Assembly (NCBI RefSeq): GCF_014084105.1
Contig: NZ_CP048289.1
Span: 6,705,922-6,769,921, forward strand
DNA length: 64,000 nt
Origin: Streptacidiphilus sp. P02-A3a
GTDB taxonomy: Bacteria; Actinomycetota; Actinomycetes; Streptomycetales; Streptomycetaceae
Direction of reading: 5' to 3'
Positions 29,717-37,280 of this stretch are shown here, piece after piece (the stretch's first letter is position 1; each line of letters begins with the position of its first letter). Below the pieces are notes generated by a model, which was given only the letters and a program-made list of their open reading frames with translations, made no database searches and had not been told where the DNA came from. Made by a program: the position numbers and the translations under genes.

Positions 29717-30752
29717 GCTCTCGGACCTTCTCCAGGACGAAACCCGACTTGATCCACTTGCTGGACTCGATCGCGACCGCCACCGCGCGGTCCCCCGGGA
29801 CCAGCCTCGGGAGCAGCAACTCCAGTTGGAAGAACGGCAGCGCGTTGGCGGTGTTGCCGGTGTCGCCGACGCAGCTCACCTCCTGTGCCCGCGGCAGTGC
29901 GAGGTGACGCACGATCCGGTCCGTCATCCGGACCGACAGCTGGGGCGGCATCAGGTAGTCGACGTCGTCCGGCTGCCAGCCCTGCCCGTCGAGCAGTTCC
30001 TCCAGCGCCTCGGCGCCGAGCACCGGCACGTGCTCCTCGATCGCCTTGAAGTCCTCGTGCAGCGCGCTCCGGTTCTCGTGCCGGTCGCCCATGCCGAACC
30101 ACTCGACGATCTGCCCCGGGGGCCGGCCGCGTCCGACGAAGCGGACCAGCACCCGGTGCAGCACCGGCGCCCCGGCCACCGGTTCGGCGGTGAGCACCGC
30201 CGCCCCGGCGCCGTCGCCGAAGAGCACGGTGTTCACCATCTCGTCGGGAGCCAGCTTGGTGAAGTCGAGGTTGACGTCCACGTGCTTCGCGCACACGTCG
30301 CCACCGATGACCAGCACCGTGCGGTGACGCCCGGCCACCATCAACTGGTGGGCGATGTCCAGGGCCTGCATCGCGCCGGTGCAACCGGACTGGAGCTGGA
30401 AGCTGGGGACGCCCTCGATGCCCAGCCGGTCGGCGACCACGTTGACCGTGGTCGGCAGCAGCTGGTCGGGCATGGACGTCCCCATGACGACCAGGTCCAC
30501 GTCCTCCGGGGCGACCCCGGCGTTCTTCAGCGCCGCCCGCCCGGCCTCCTCCGCCAGGTCGGCCAGCGTGAAGCGGGCCTCCCCGGTCTCCAGGTCCACG
30601 GAGAGGTGCCGGGTGCGGGTGCCGATGAACGTGTCCACCCATTCCTCGAACATACCGGAGGCGTTGAAGAAAGCGCCCAGTTCGGCGTTTCCGATCGGCG
30701 GCCCGGGAAGTGCGGTGGCGACGGATCCGATGTGGATCTGAGGGGCGGCCAT
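29709..30752 (-). CDS. KASIII/FabH-like tetronate-forming condensing enzyme
   Basis: A 347-aa thiolase-fold enzyme related to AbyA1 and RkD, which join a beta-ketoacyl chain to glyceryl-ACP and close the tetronate ring, releasing the PKS chain. The nucleophile is Cys124 in QSGCTGAM, and the Asn loop is GDTGNTANA (near residue 298). At the FabH catalytic His position (usually HQAN) this protein reads MPPQ (residues 268-271), so the His appears replaced. ATG 30752 is chosen over an upstream in-frame GTG because GAAAGGA lies 6 bases before it. It is the first gene of the cassette operon and explains why the PKS has no thioesterase. A SARP-like box lies 112 bp upstream. Confidence 0.92.
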   Translation of the reverse strand: MAAPQIHIGSVATALPGPPIGNAELGAFFNASGMFEEWVDTFIGTRTRHLSVDLETGEARFTLADLAEEAGRAALKNAGVAPEDVDLVVMGTSMPDQLLPTTVNVVADRLGIEGVPSFQLQSGCTGAMQALDIAHQLMVAGRHRTVLVIGGDVCAKHVDVNLDFTKLAPDEMVNTVLFGDGAGAAVLTAEPVAGAPVLHRVLVRFVGRGRPPGQIVEWFGMGDRHENRSALHEDFKAIEEHVPVLGAEALEELLDGQGWQPDDVDYLMPPQLSVRMTDRIVRHLALPRAQEVSCVGDTGNTANALPFFQLELLLPRLVPGDRAVAVAIESSKWIKSGFVLEKVREHG

Positions 30753-30863
30753 GGTCGTCCTTTCAGCGGTTTCCACGGTTTCCACGACCCGGAATTGGTC
30801 CCGGGGCCGGCCCGGATCTCGAATCCGCAGCCCCGTCGTGACAACGCGATCCTCGCCGGGGGC

Positions 30864-30881
30864 AACAAAGTGGCGCTAAAG
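30864..30881 (-). promoter_or_regulatory. SARP-box-like direct repeat (tetronate cassette side)
   Basis: Minus strand CTTTAGCGCCACTTTGTT, immediately past the SARP stop codon and 112 bp upstream of the KASIII-like start. The TTTA cores are 11 bp apart. Confidence 0.55.
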
Positions 30882-30882
30882 C

Positions 30883-31659
30883 TCAGCGCATGCTCAGCGC
30901 GTGGCTGCCGAAGTCGTCCTCGGCGACCAGGATCGTCTGGTGCAGATCCCGAAGCGGACGGCACGGTTCGAGCCCGAGTTCGCGACGCAGCACCTCGCAG
31001 GCCCGCCGGTACACCTGCATCGCGTCGGCGCGGCGCCCGGCCCGGTAGAGCGCCGTCATCAGGCCCTGGTAGAAGGCTTCGTGCAGCGGATGCTCCACGA
31101 TCAACGAGTAGAGGAAGCCGATGAGTTCGTGGTCCCGGCCGAAGGCGAGGCTGGAGGCGACGGTCATCTCCAGGCATTCCAGCCGCAGTTCCTCCTGCCA
31201 GGTGACGAACCCGCTGACGATCAGGCCCTCCTTGAGGCCGTCGAGTGCCGGACCGCGCCACTGGGCCAGTGCCTGCTCGAAGGAGACGACCGCCTCCTCG
31301 TGCCGCTGCGCCCGGGCGTGCACCCGGCCCTCGTTCAGCAGCCGTTGGAACGCGTGGCAGTCCAGCTCGTCCTCGCCCAGCTCCAGCAGGTAGCCGGGGG
31401 CCCGGGTGACGATCGGGTGCCTGGTGCCGTCACTGCGGCGGAGGAAGTCCCGCAGTTGCGAGACGTAGACGTGCAGCGCCGCGGCCGCGCGGCGCGGGGG
31501 CTGGTCGCCCCACAGTTCATCGATCAGTTGATCCCTGGAGACGACCTGGCCGGCGCGTATGAGCAGCGCCGCCAGTAGGATTTCCTTCTTCCGTGCACTG
31601 ATCACACGACACCTGCCGTCGTCCACCACCCGCAGCGATCCCAACAATTCGTATCGCAC
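30883..31659 (-). CDS. SARP-family pathway activator
   Basis: A 258-aa Streptomyces antibiotic regulatory protein without extra ATPase domain. The N-terminal OmpR-like winged helix begins RYELLGSLRV and contains KKEILLAALLIRAGQVVSRDQLIDELWG. The bacterial transcriptional activation domain (from about residue 95) includes DCHAFQRLLNEGR. The GTG at 31659 is chosen because GAGGGGG lies just upstream and SARPs typically start MRYELLG. It precedes the tetronate cassette on the same strand but is separated by 130 bp with a candidate SARP box, so it probably activates the cassette as well as the PKS and oxidase genes. Confidence 0.93.
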   Translation of the reverse strand: MRYELLGSLRVVDDGRCRVISARKKEILLAALLIRAGQVVSRDQLIDELWGDQPPRRAAAALHVYVSQLRDFLRRSDGTRHPIVTRAPGYLLELGEDELDCHAFQRLLNEGRVHARAQRHEEAVVSFEQALAQWRGPALDGLKEGLIVSGFVTWQEELRLECLEMTVASSLAFGRDHELIGFLYSLIVEHPLHEAFYQGLMTALYRAGRRADAMQVYRRACEVLRRELGLEPCRPLRDLHQTILVAEDDFGSHALSMR

Positions 31660-31910
31660 TCGTCCCCCTCGCAGCAGATTAACGTGGGCGTAACATTTCA
31701 CCTTGTGTCACTCTGATGTCTCCCTCGGAAGACTCACAGGAGCGAACCGGTTCAGCAATAGGGGAAAGCACTTACTGCATGCCGAGCGGCTACCAGGCCG
31801 ATTCCTGGTTTGCGATCGAGGGCGGGCAGTCGGCCCAGGTGAGCGTCGGCGGCGGGCCGGGTACGGACCACGCCCGTGACCGGCGCCGGGACTCATCCCT
31901 ATGACATACG
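31660..31910. other. SARP upstream region
   Basis: Non-coding stretch upstream of the SARP gene, with a locally lower G+C part around 31680-31760 that should contain its promoter. I see no clear repeat operator and no gene. Confidence 0.4.
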
Positions 31911-31958
31911 CCACACGCCCGTCCATCGATCCCGAGGGGTCGATGGACGGGCGTGTGG
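31911..31958. terminator. Strong hairpin terminator
   Basis: A perfect 19-bp stem (31911-31929 with 31940-31958) and a 10-base loop lie 15 bp beyond the stop of the SnoaL-like gene (31973), ending that leftward transcript and insulating the SARP gene. Confidence 0.85.
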
Positions 31959-31972
31959 GCCTGCGGGCCGGT

Positions 31973-32449
31973 TCAGCTCCGGGCTGCGAGCGACTCCGCG
32001 TACGGCTTGAGCATCCCGGCGACCTGGGCCCCGCGAAGGCTGCTGGGGTAGTCCCGGTAGTACACGATCTTGCCGTCGCGCACCCGGATCACGCCGATCG
32101 AGGAGAGGAACGAGAATGCCTCGCCGGTGGAGGCGTTCTTGCCCTCCACGGTGAACTCGACGGTCACCACATCCGGGGTCACCCCGGGCTGCGCCTGGAC
32201 GCTGACCCGCTGGATGTCCAGGAGCTTCGACATCGGGCTGTCGGCGGTCAGCAGCGCACGAATCGTGTCGATGCCCTCCCAGCGCGACGGCGCACCGTCG
32301 AGGGCGAAGGGGAGCTCGTACACGCCGTCGTCGGCGAACTGGTCGACGAAGGCGTGCTTGTCCTTCGTCTCCATGGCGGTACGAAGCCGCTCGACCAGTT
32401 CGAGGCGGCTGGTCGTCTGGTCGGTCGCTTCAGTCACGAATCGCTCCAT
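31973..32449 (-). CDS. Cytosolic SnoaL/NTF2-like protein
   Basis: A 158-aa single-domain NTF2/SnoaL-like protein without signal peptide. The pattern FADDGVYELPFALDG, then VVTVEFTVEG, then STGEAF and SIGVIRVRDGKIVYYRDY is recognisably that of the exported protein at 2632-3192, so the two share ancestry. Such proteins act as cyclases, isomerases or dehydratases in polyketide pathways, or as small-ligand binding proteins. It is divergent from a TetR gene at 32552 with an inverted-repeat operator between them, so it is probably induced when that repressor binds a ligand. It may belong to the tetronate cluster or mark its right-hand edge. Confidence 0.78.
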   Translation of the reverse strand: MERFVTEATDQTTSRLELVERLRTAMETKDKHAFVDQFADDGVYELPFALDGAPSRWEGIDTIRALLTADSPMSKLLDIQRVSVQAQPGVTPDVVTVEFTVEGKNASTGEAFSFLSSIGVIRVRDGKIVYYRDYPSSLRGAQVAGMLKPYAESLAARS

Positions 32450-32491
32450 GTGGTTGCATGCGTCATGTCCTGCGGATATGTTGAAGAGGAG

Positions 32492-32513
32492 CTCCGTTTC
32501 TCACAATACGGAG
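32492..32513. promoter_or_regulatory. Candidate TetR operator between SnoaL-like and TetR genes
   Basis: CTCCGT-N10-ACGGAG, an inverted repeat 43 bp upstream of the SnoaL-like start and 39 bp upstream of the TetR start, well placed for repression of both genes. Confidence 0.5.
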
Positions 32514-32551
32514 AGCTTTCTCCCCTTGTCAAGCAGCCTAAGGACGTGTCG

Positions 32552-33367
32552 ATGGCAACCCCGTCAGCGGCGCCACGGCGCGCCGACGCGCGCCGCAACC
32601 GGACCCAAGTCCTGATAGCGGCGGAAGAGTTGCTGGCAGCTCGCGGGATGCCGGTCTCCTTCGACGATGTCGCCAGGCACGCGGGGGTGGGCGTGGGGAC
32701 GGTGTACCGGCACTTCCCCACCAGGAGCGACCTCTTCCGCGCGGTGGTGGCCAGCGGCATGCTGCGGCTGATCGAGGAGGCCCGCGACCTGGCCCGGGCC
32801 GTCGAGCCGGGGCCGGCCTTCCTCAGGTTCCTCAGCCTGATGACCGAGCAGGCCGCGCTCAACAAGGCGCTCTGCCAGGCGTTCGAGGCCTCCGCGGAGC
32901 TACAGGTCGGACCCGAGACGCAGCGTGAGTTCCTCTCCGCCCTGGGCGAGTTGCTCGCCCGTGCCCAGACCGCAGGGACGGTCAGGGACGACATCGACGC
33001 GGCTGACGTGTGCGCCTTCGCGGTGGGCACCGCGACCATGGACCGGGTCCGCGCCGACTCCGCGCGCCCCCAGCGGATGGCCGCCCTGGCCAACGAGGCC
33101 CTGCTCAGGGTCCCGCCCGCGGCGGCGGCACCGACGACGGCACCGGTCGTAACGAAACAGGCCCCCGCCCCGGCGATTCATAACGAAACGCTGACGCACA
33201 GCGCTGCGCGTGACGAAACGCCCCGCACCGGGGCCGTCCCGGCCCTCCACTGCGAACAGTGCGGCAGCCCGGTCCACCCGCTGCGCACCGGCCGCCGTCC
33301 CCGCTTCTGCGGAGCGGCCTGCCGCCAGCGGGCCCACCGGCTCCGCCACGCGGCAGTGTCCGGCTGA
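32552..33367 (+). CDS. TetR-family regulator with zinc-finger-like C-terminal tail
   Basis: A 271-aa repressor. The HTH lies at residues about 15-60 (VSFDDVARHAGVGVGTVYRHF) and the helical ligand domain runs to about residue 200, which is the usual end of the family. It then has a Pro/Ala-rich linker and a tail with CEQCGSP and FCGAACRQRAHRLR. This CxxC...CxxxC arrangement is the small zinc-binding tail seen on some actinomycete HTH proteins. The ATG at 32552 follows AAGGACGTGTCG. It is divergent from the SnoaL-like gene. DNA encoding the linker carries repeated AACGAAAC words (see findings). Confidence 0.88.
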   Translation: MATPSAAPRRADARRNRTQVLIAAEELLAARGMPVSFDDVARHAGVGVGTVYRHFPTRSDLFRAVVASGMLRLIEEARDLARAVEPGPAFLRFLSLMTEQAALNKALCQAFEASAELQVGPETQREFLSALGELLARAQTAGTVRDDIDAADVCAFAVGTATMDRVRADSARPQRMAALANEALLRVPPAAAAPTTAPVVTKQAPAPAIHNETLTHSAARDETPRTGAVPALHCEQCGSPVHPLRTGRRPRFCGAACRQRAHRLRHAAVSG

Positions 33368-33396
33368 CCACCGCTCCCGACCGACCGTAACGAAAC
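33150..33396. repeat. Four dispersed T(A/G)ACGAAAC words
   Basis: TAACGAAAC at 33150-33158, 33181-33189 and 33388-33396, and TGACGAAAC at 33211-33219. The first three lie in the TetR linker coding region in different reading frames, the fourth just after its stop, so the conservation is at DNA level. Confidence 0.6.
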
Positions 33397-33563
33397 CCCG
33401 ACCCGGGCGTGACTCCGCGCCCGGGTCTCGTCATGCCCGCCCGGGTCTGGTCCTGCCCGCCCGCCCGCCGCCGCCGATCGGACCCCACTGAGTTCCCGCG
33501 GTCAACCACCCGGAGCCGAAAGTCGACCAGGAGTCGACAAGTCTGCTCGTGCCTCTCCCAATA

Positions 33564-33626
33564 GTTGACAGAACTCAACCACGGGGGCAATGTCAATTTC
33601 ACAACGGATAGTTGAAGTACATCAAC
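33564..33626. promoter_or_regulatory. Paired operators GTTGA-N6-TCAAC upstream of HTH regulator
   Basis: Two inverted repeats of the same form occur at 33564-33579 and 33611-33626, starts 47 bp apart, in the otherwise empty 347-bp gap 33368-33714. The first overlaps a TTGACA hexamer. They probably bind the regulator encoded at 33715-34797 (autoregulation). Confidence 0.6.
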
Positions 33627-33714
33627 TTCCAATGAATTCAATCCGCCTGTGGCCGCGCCCGTGCTGCCGCGTGGACAGTACCCGGTGGCCTTGACCCGAA
33701 AGGAACTCTCTGCC

Positions 33715-34797
33715 ATGCCAAAAGGGGCGGAGACGCACGCAGACGAAGAGAACCGGAAATCGTTGACCGTCGATGCGGCAGATTCTCTCGCGGCCGCCTT
33801 GTATGCCCGTGCGACATCCCAGAAGAGCGTCTCCCGCGACGATCTGCTCAAGAGCGTCGACTCCCCACTCGATGACACCCAGCGAGCGATCGACCGGCTC
33901 GTGGAACTCCGGGTACTGCGCAGCCAACGCGGACGGCCGGACATGTTCACCCCGGTCGCCCCCGCCACCGCCGGCGCCCAGCTGCTGCTCCCGGTGCTCC
34001 GGGCGATGGGTGACCAGCAGGCAATGATCAACGACGTGTCGGCGCACCTCTCGGCGCTGCTGCCGATATACGAGGGGAGCGCCCTCGAACGGGCCCAGGA
34101 GCAGCTCCTGGAGCGGCTGGACGACGTGGACGACGTGCGCGCGGCGCTGTCCGAACTGGCGGCCCGGGCCACGCGGGAGATCCTGGTCTCGCAACCGGGG
34201 GGCCCACGAGCCGGGAGCGTCGCCCAGGAGACGAGGGACCGCACGATGCGCGCCCTGGAACGCGGCGTGCCGACGAAGACGCTGTACCAGTACTCGGCGC
34301 AGTTCCACCAGCCGACCTACGACCACGTCGCGCTGGCCGTCGAGCGCGGGGCCGAGGTCCGCGTGGTCAGCGACGCCTTCATGCGGCTGATCGTCTTCGA
34401 CCGGAAGGTCGCGCTCATCGATCTGGTCGACAACGAGCGGGGCTCGCTGCTCGTGCGCGACCCGAACATCGTCCACTTCCTGACCCGGGCCTTCGCCAAG
34501 GTCTGGGACACGGCCCTGCCGTTCCCGTTCAGCTACGAACGCGCGCAGGTCCTGCGGACGTCCGAGGCGATGAAGATCGCCATCGTCGGGCTCCTCGTGG
34601 AGGGATACGACGACAAGGTGGTCGCCAAGCGCCTCGGCATCTCGCTGCGCACCTTCCAACGCCATCTGTCCGAGGTGCTGCGCCGGATCGGGGCCCGCAG
34701 CCGGCTCCACGCGGGCTACCTGATTCGCGAACACCGGGTCCTCGAAGGAAAGTTCGACGCAACGCACCGTCCGGCGGACAGCAGCGTCAACGGCTGA
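33715..34797 (+). CDS. LuxR-type HTH regulator with TrmB/PLD-like sensor domain
   Basis: A 360-aa regulator. The N-terminal ~75 residues resemble a winged helix (LAAALYARATSQKSVSRDDLL then DTQRAIDRLVELRVL), as in TrmB-like proteins. The middle (about 130-260) has a phospholipase-D-like fold pattern. A LuxR-type C-terminal HTH follows (about 278-335: GYDDKVVAKRLGISLRTFQRHLSEVL). ATG 33715 follows AAAGGAACT. It lies 285 bp upstream of the KamA-like operon on the same strand and behind paired inverted repeats, so it is the probable controller of that operon. The signal it senses is unknown. Confidence 0.8.
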   Translation: MPKGAETHADEENRKSLTVDAADSLAAALYARATSQKSVSRDDLLKSVDSPLDDTQRAIDRLVELRVLRSQRGRPDMFTPVAPATAGAQLLLPVLRAMGDQQAMINDVSAHLSALLPIYEGSALERAQEQLLERLDDVDDVRAALSELAARATREILVSQPGGPRAGSVAQETRDRTMRALERGVPTKTLYQYSAQFHQPTYDHVALAVERGAEVRVVSDAFMRLIVFDRKVALIDLVDNERGSLLVRDPNIVHFLTRAFAKVWDTALPFPFSYERAQVLRTSEAMKIAIVGLLVEGYDDKVVAKRLGISLRTFQRHLSEVLRRIGARSRLHAGYLIREHRVLEGKFDATHRPADSSVNG

Positions 34798-34798
34798 G

Positions 34799-34853
<55 letters not shown>

Positions 34854-34946
34854 TGGACGAACGGAGTGGGGCCGGGGCCGTGCCCGGCCGCACCCCGCCC
34901 GGACAACCGGCATCGGCCGCACTGCCCCTTTTGTCAGCTGTCGGGT

Positions 34947-34961
34947 ATGCGACAGTCGCAT
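34947..34961. promoter_or_regulatory. Palindrome upstream of the KamA-like operon
   Basis: ATGCGAC-A-GTCGCAT, a perfect 7-1-7 inverted repeat about 120 bp before the KamA-like start. It could be an operator or part of a transcript hairpin. Confidence 0.45.
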
Positions 34962-35082
34962 CCCCGACGACTCTTCGGCGCGACAGGGAGCCGGTCCGGG
35001 GAAAGACTGTGAATACGTCCGACGGCGCCGACCGCTATTTCGTTCCGAGGCGGAAACCACGAAAAGGAGAAGTGAGTTCACC

Positions 35083-36429
35083 ATGCCAAAATTCACGCCA
35101 CTGAACAGCGAGACCGTTCAGCGGGCCCCGCAGTGGAAGCGATTATCCGAGGAACTGCGCGAGGCCGTGACCGTGGTCTCCCAGGTCCTGCCCTTCCGAA
35201 CCAACCAGTACGTCCTGGATGAGCTCATCGACTGGGACAACGTCCCCGACGACCCCATCTTCCGGTTGACCTTCCCGCACCGGACGATGCTGGTGGACGC
35301 CGACTACACCGCGCTGCGCGACACCATCGCGTCCGGCGACGAGGTCGCCACGGCGCTCCGGGTGCGCCGCCTCCGGGCCCGGATGAACCCCCACCCCGCC
35401 GGCCAACAAACGCACAACGTGCCGGAGTTGGACGGCGAGGAGGTGCCCGGGATCCAGCACAAGTACGCCGGTACAGTGCTGTTCTTCCCCAAGGCCGGAC
35501 AGACCTGCCACGCCTACTGCACGTTCTGCTTCCGGTGGCCGCAGTTCGTCGGTGACGACCAGTCGGCGTTCGCGGCCAAGGACACCGAGGGGCTGACCAG
35601 TTACCTGGCCCGGCACCACGAGGTCACCGACGTCCTGATCACCGGCGGCGACCCGTTGATCATGCGCAGCTGCACCCTCGCCCGCTACCTCGAACCGCTG
35701 CTGGAGCCCGGCTTCGAGCACATCCAGACCATCCGGCTCGGCACGAAGTCGCTGTCCTACTGGCCCCAGCGGTTCGTCACCGACCGGGACGCCGACGACC
35801 TGCTGCGGCTGTTCGACCGCGTGGTCGCCTCCGGCAAGCACCTCGCGGTCATGGGCCACTACAGCCACCCGGCCGAGATCCGTCCCGAGATCGCGCGGAC
35901 CGCGCTGAAGCGGGTGCTCGCCACCGGCGCGGTCGTGCGGATGCAGTCCCCCGTGCTCCGCCACGTCAACGACGACCCCGCCGTCTGGCGCGAGTTGTGG
36001 AGCACCGGGGTGCGCCTGGGGGCGGTCCCCTACTACCTGTTCGTCGAGCGGGACACCGGAGCCCGGAACTACTTCGAGCTCCCGCTGGTGCGCGCCTACG
36101 AGATCTTCCGTGAGGCCTACCGATCGGTGTCCGGGCTGGCCCGTACCGTCCGCGGCCCGTCGATGAGCGCCCACCCCGGCAAGGTCCTGATCGACGGCAC
36201 CCCCACCATCAGGGGCGAGAGGGTCTTCGCGCTGCAATTCCTCCAGGGCCGCGACAGCGACTGGGTGCGCCGCCCCTTCTACGCCGCGTACGACCCGGCG
36301 GCGACCTGGTTCGACCAACTCACCCCGGCCTTCGGCGAGAAGGAGTTCTTCTTCACCGGCCAGGCCCCCGACCGGCCCTCCGCGCAGACCACCGACCAGG
36401 AACCGGACCCGCTGGGAGTGCTCTCATGA
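35083..36429 (+). CDS. KamA-family radical SAM aminomutase-like enzyme
   Basis: A 448-aa radical SAM protein of the lysine 2,3-aminomutase (KamA/EpmB) family. The cluster motif is CHAYCTFC (Cys142, Cys146, Cys149). ITGGDPLIM follows as in KamA, then PYYLFVERDTGARNYFELPLV, which aligns with the KamA substrate/PLP region. HPGK near residue 367 is the likely PLP lysine. KamA has an Asp just before this Lys that helps bind the substrate's terminal amine; here the position reads SMSAHPGK, so lysine may not be the substrate. The gene contains an in-frame TTA (codon 21, 35143-35145), which suggests bldA-dependent translation. A GAAAAGGAGAAG site precedes ATG 35083. It heads a six-gene operon. Probable role: 1,2-amino migration to make a beta-amino acid precursor. 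Confidence 0.9.
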   Translation: MPKFTPLNSETVQRAPQWKRLSEELREAVTVVSQVLPFRTNQYVLDELIDWDNVPDDPIFRLTFPHRTMLVDADYTALRDTIASGDEVATALRVRRLRARMNPHPAGQQTHNVPELDGEEVPGIQHKYAGTVLFFPKAGQTCHAYCTFCFRWPQFVGDDQSAFAAKDTEGLTSYLARHHEVTDVLITGGDPLIMRSCTLARYLEPLLEPGFEHIQTIRLGTKSLSYWPQRFVTDRDADDLLRLFDRVVASGKHLAVMGHYSHPAEIRPEIARTALKRVLATGAVVRMQSPVLRHVNDDPAVWRELWSTGVRLGAVPYYLFVERDTGARNYFELPLVRAYEIFREAYRSVSGLARTVRGPSMSAHPGKVLIDGTPTIRGERVFALQFLQGRDSDWVRRPFYAAYDPAATWFDQLTPAFGEKEFFFTGQAPDRPSAQTTDQEPDPLGVLS

Positions 36430-37280
36430 CCCACGCCCCCCTACCACGCTACGAAGTCCTGGCCCTCCGGTTCGGCACCCAGGCCGGGCGGTCGGCGCGG
36501 GAGAACTTCCTGTTCGCCGACGACCCCTGCGCCACCGACTCCGTCGCTCCCTTCGACTTCTACACCTGGGTCATCCGCGACGAGGAGCGGGTGATCGCGG
36601 TGGACACCGGCTTCGCCGCCGACACCGCGGCGCGCCGCGGCCGGACCCAACTGCACCACCCGGTGCGGGCGCTGGCGGACCTGGCGATCAGCCCCGAGCA
36701 GGTCTCGGACCTGGTGGTCACCCACATGCACTGGGACCACACCGGGTTCCTCGACGCCTACCCCACGGCCCGGGTCCACCTGCAACAGGCCGAAATGGAG
36801 TTCTGCACCGGCGGCGCCATGCGGCACGCCGCCCCCCGTCGGCCGTTCGAGGCCGACGACGTGAACACCGCGGTACGGCTGCTGTTCGCGGAGCGGCTGC
36901 GCCTGCACCGCGGCCCGGTGCGGATCGCCCCGGGCGTCGAGGCGCACCCGGCGCCCGGCCACACCCCGGGCCTGCAGGTGGTGCGCGTCCACACCGAGCG
37001 GGGGTGGCTGGTGCTGGCCAGTGATTCGAGCCACCTGTGGGCGAACATCCGCCGCCGCGCCCCGTTCCCCATCCTCGACCACCTGGCCTCCATGGTGGAC
37101 AGCTACGAGGTGGTGGAGGCGCTGGCGGACGGGCCCGACCACGTCATCCCCGGCCACGACCCGCAGGTTGCCACGCGGTTCCCCGCCCTGGAGCACTCAG
37201 CCAGGTGGACCCGCCTGCACCGGCCGCCGCTGACCGCCTACCGGGAGCCCGGCACGGACGGCGCGGAGGCAGCACGGTGA
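36426..37280 (+). CDS. Metallo-beta-lactamase-fold hydrolase
   Basis: A 284-aa MBL-fold protein similar in layout to N-acyl-homoserine lactonases. The metal motif is THMHWDH (His100, His102, Asp104, His105), followed by a His in HPAPGHTPG and in the SDSSHLW segment, then VIPGHDP near the end. Such enzymes hydrolyse lactones, thioesters or esters. It overlaps the KamA-like gene by ATGA and the next gene by GTGA, so all three are made together. Within the operon it might release or open an amino-acid-derived intermediate; the substrate is unknown. Confidence 0.88.
   Translation: MTHAPLPRYEVLALRFGTQAGRSARENFLFADDPCATDSVAPFDFYTWVIRDEERVIAVDTGFAADTAARRGRTQLHHPVRALADLAISPEQVSDLVVTHMHWDHTGFLDAYPTARVHLQQAEMEFCTGGAMRHAAPRRPFEADDVNTAVRLLFAERLRLHRGPVRIAPGVEAHPAPGHTPGLQVVRVHTERGWLVLASDSSHLWANIRRRAPFPILDHLASMVDSYEVVEALADGPDHVIPGHDPQVATRFPALEHSARWTRLHRPPLTAYREPGTDGAEAAR

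Noticed and set aside
31716-31904. 62-codon plus-strand frame upstream of the SARP gene
   Set aside because: No ribosome site, poor codon pattern and no recognisable domain.
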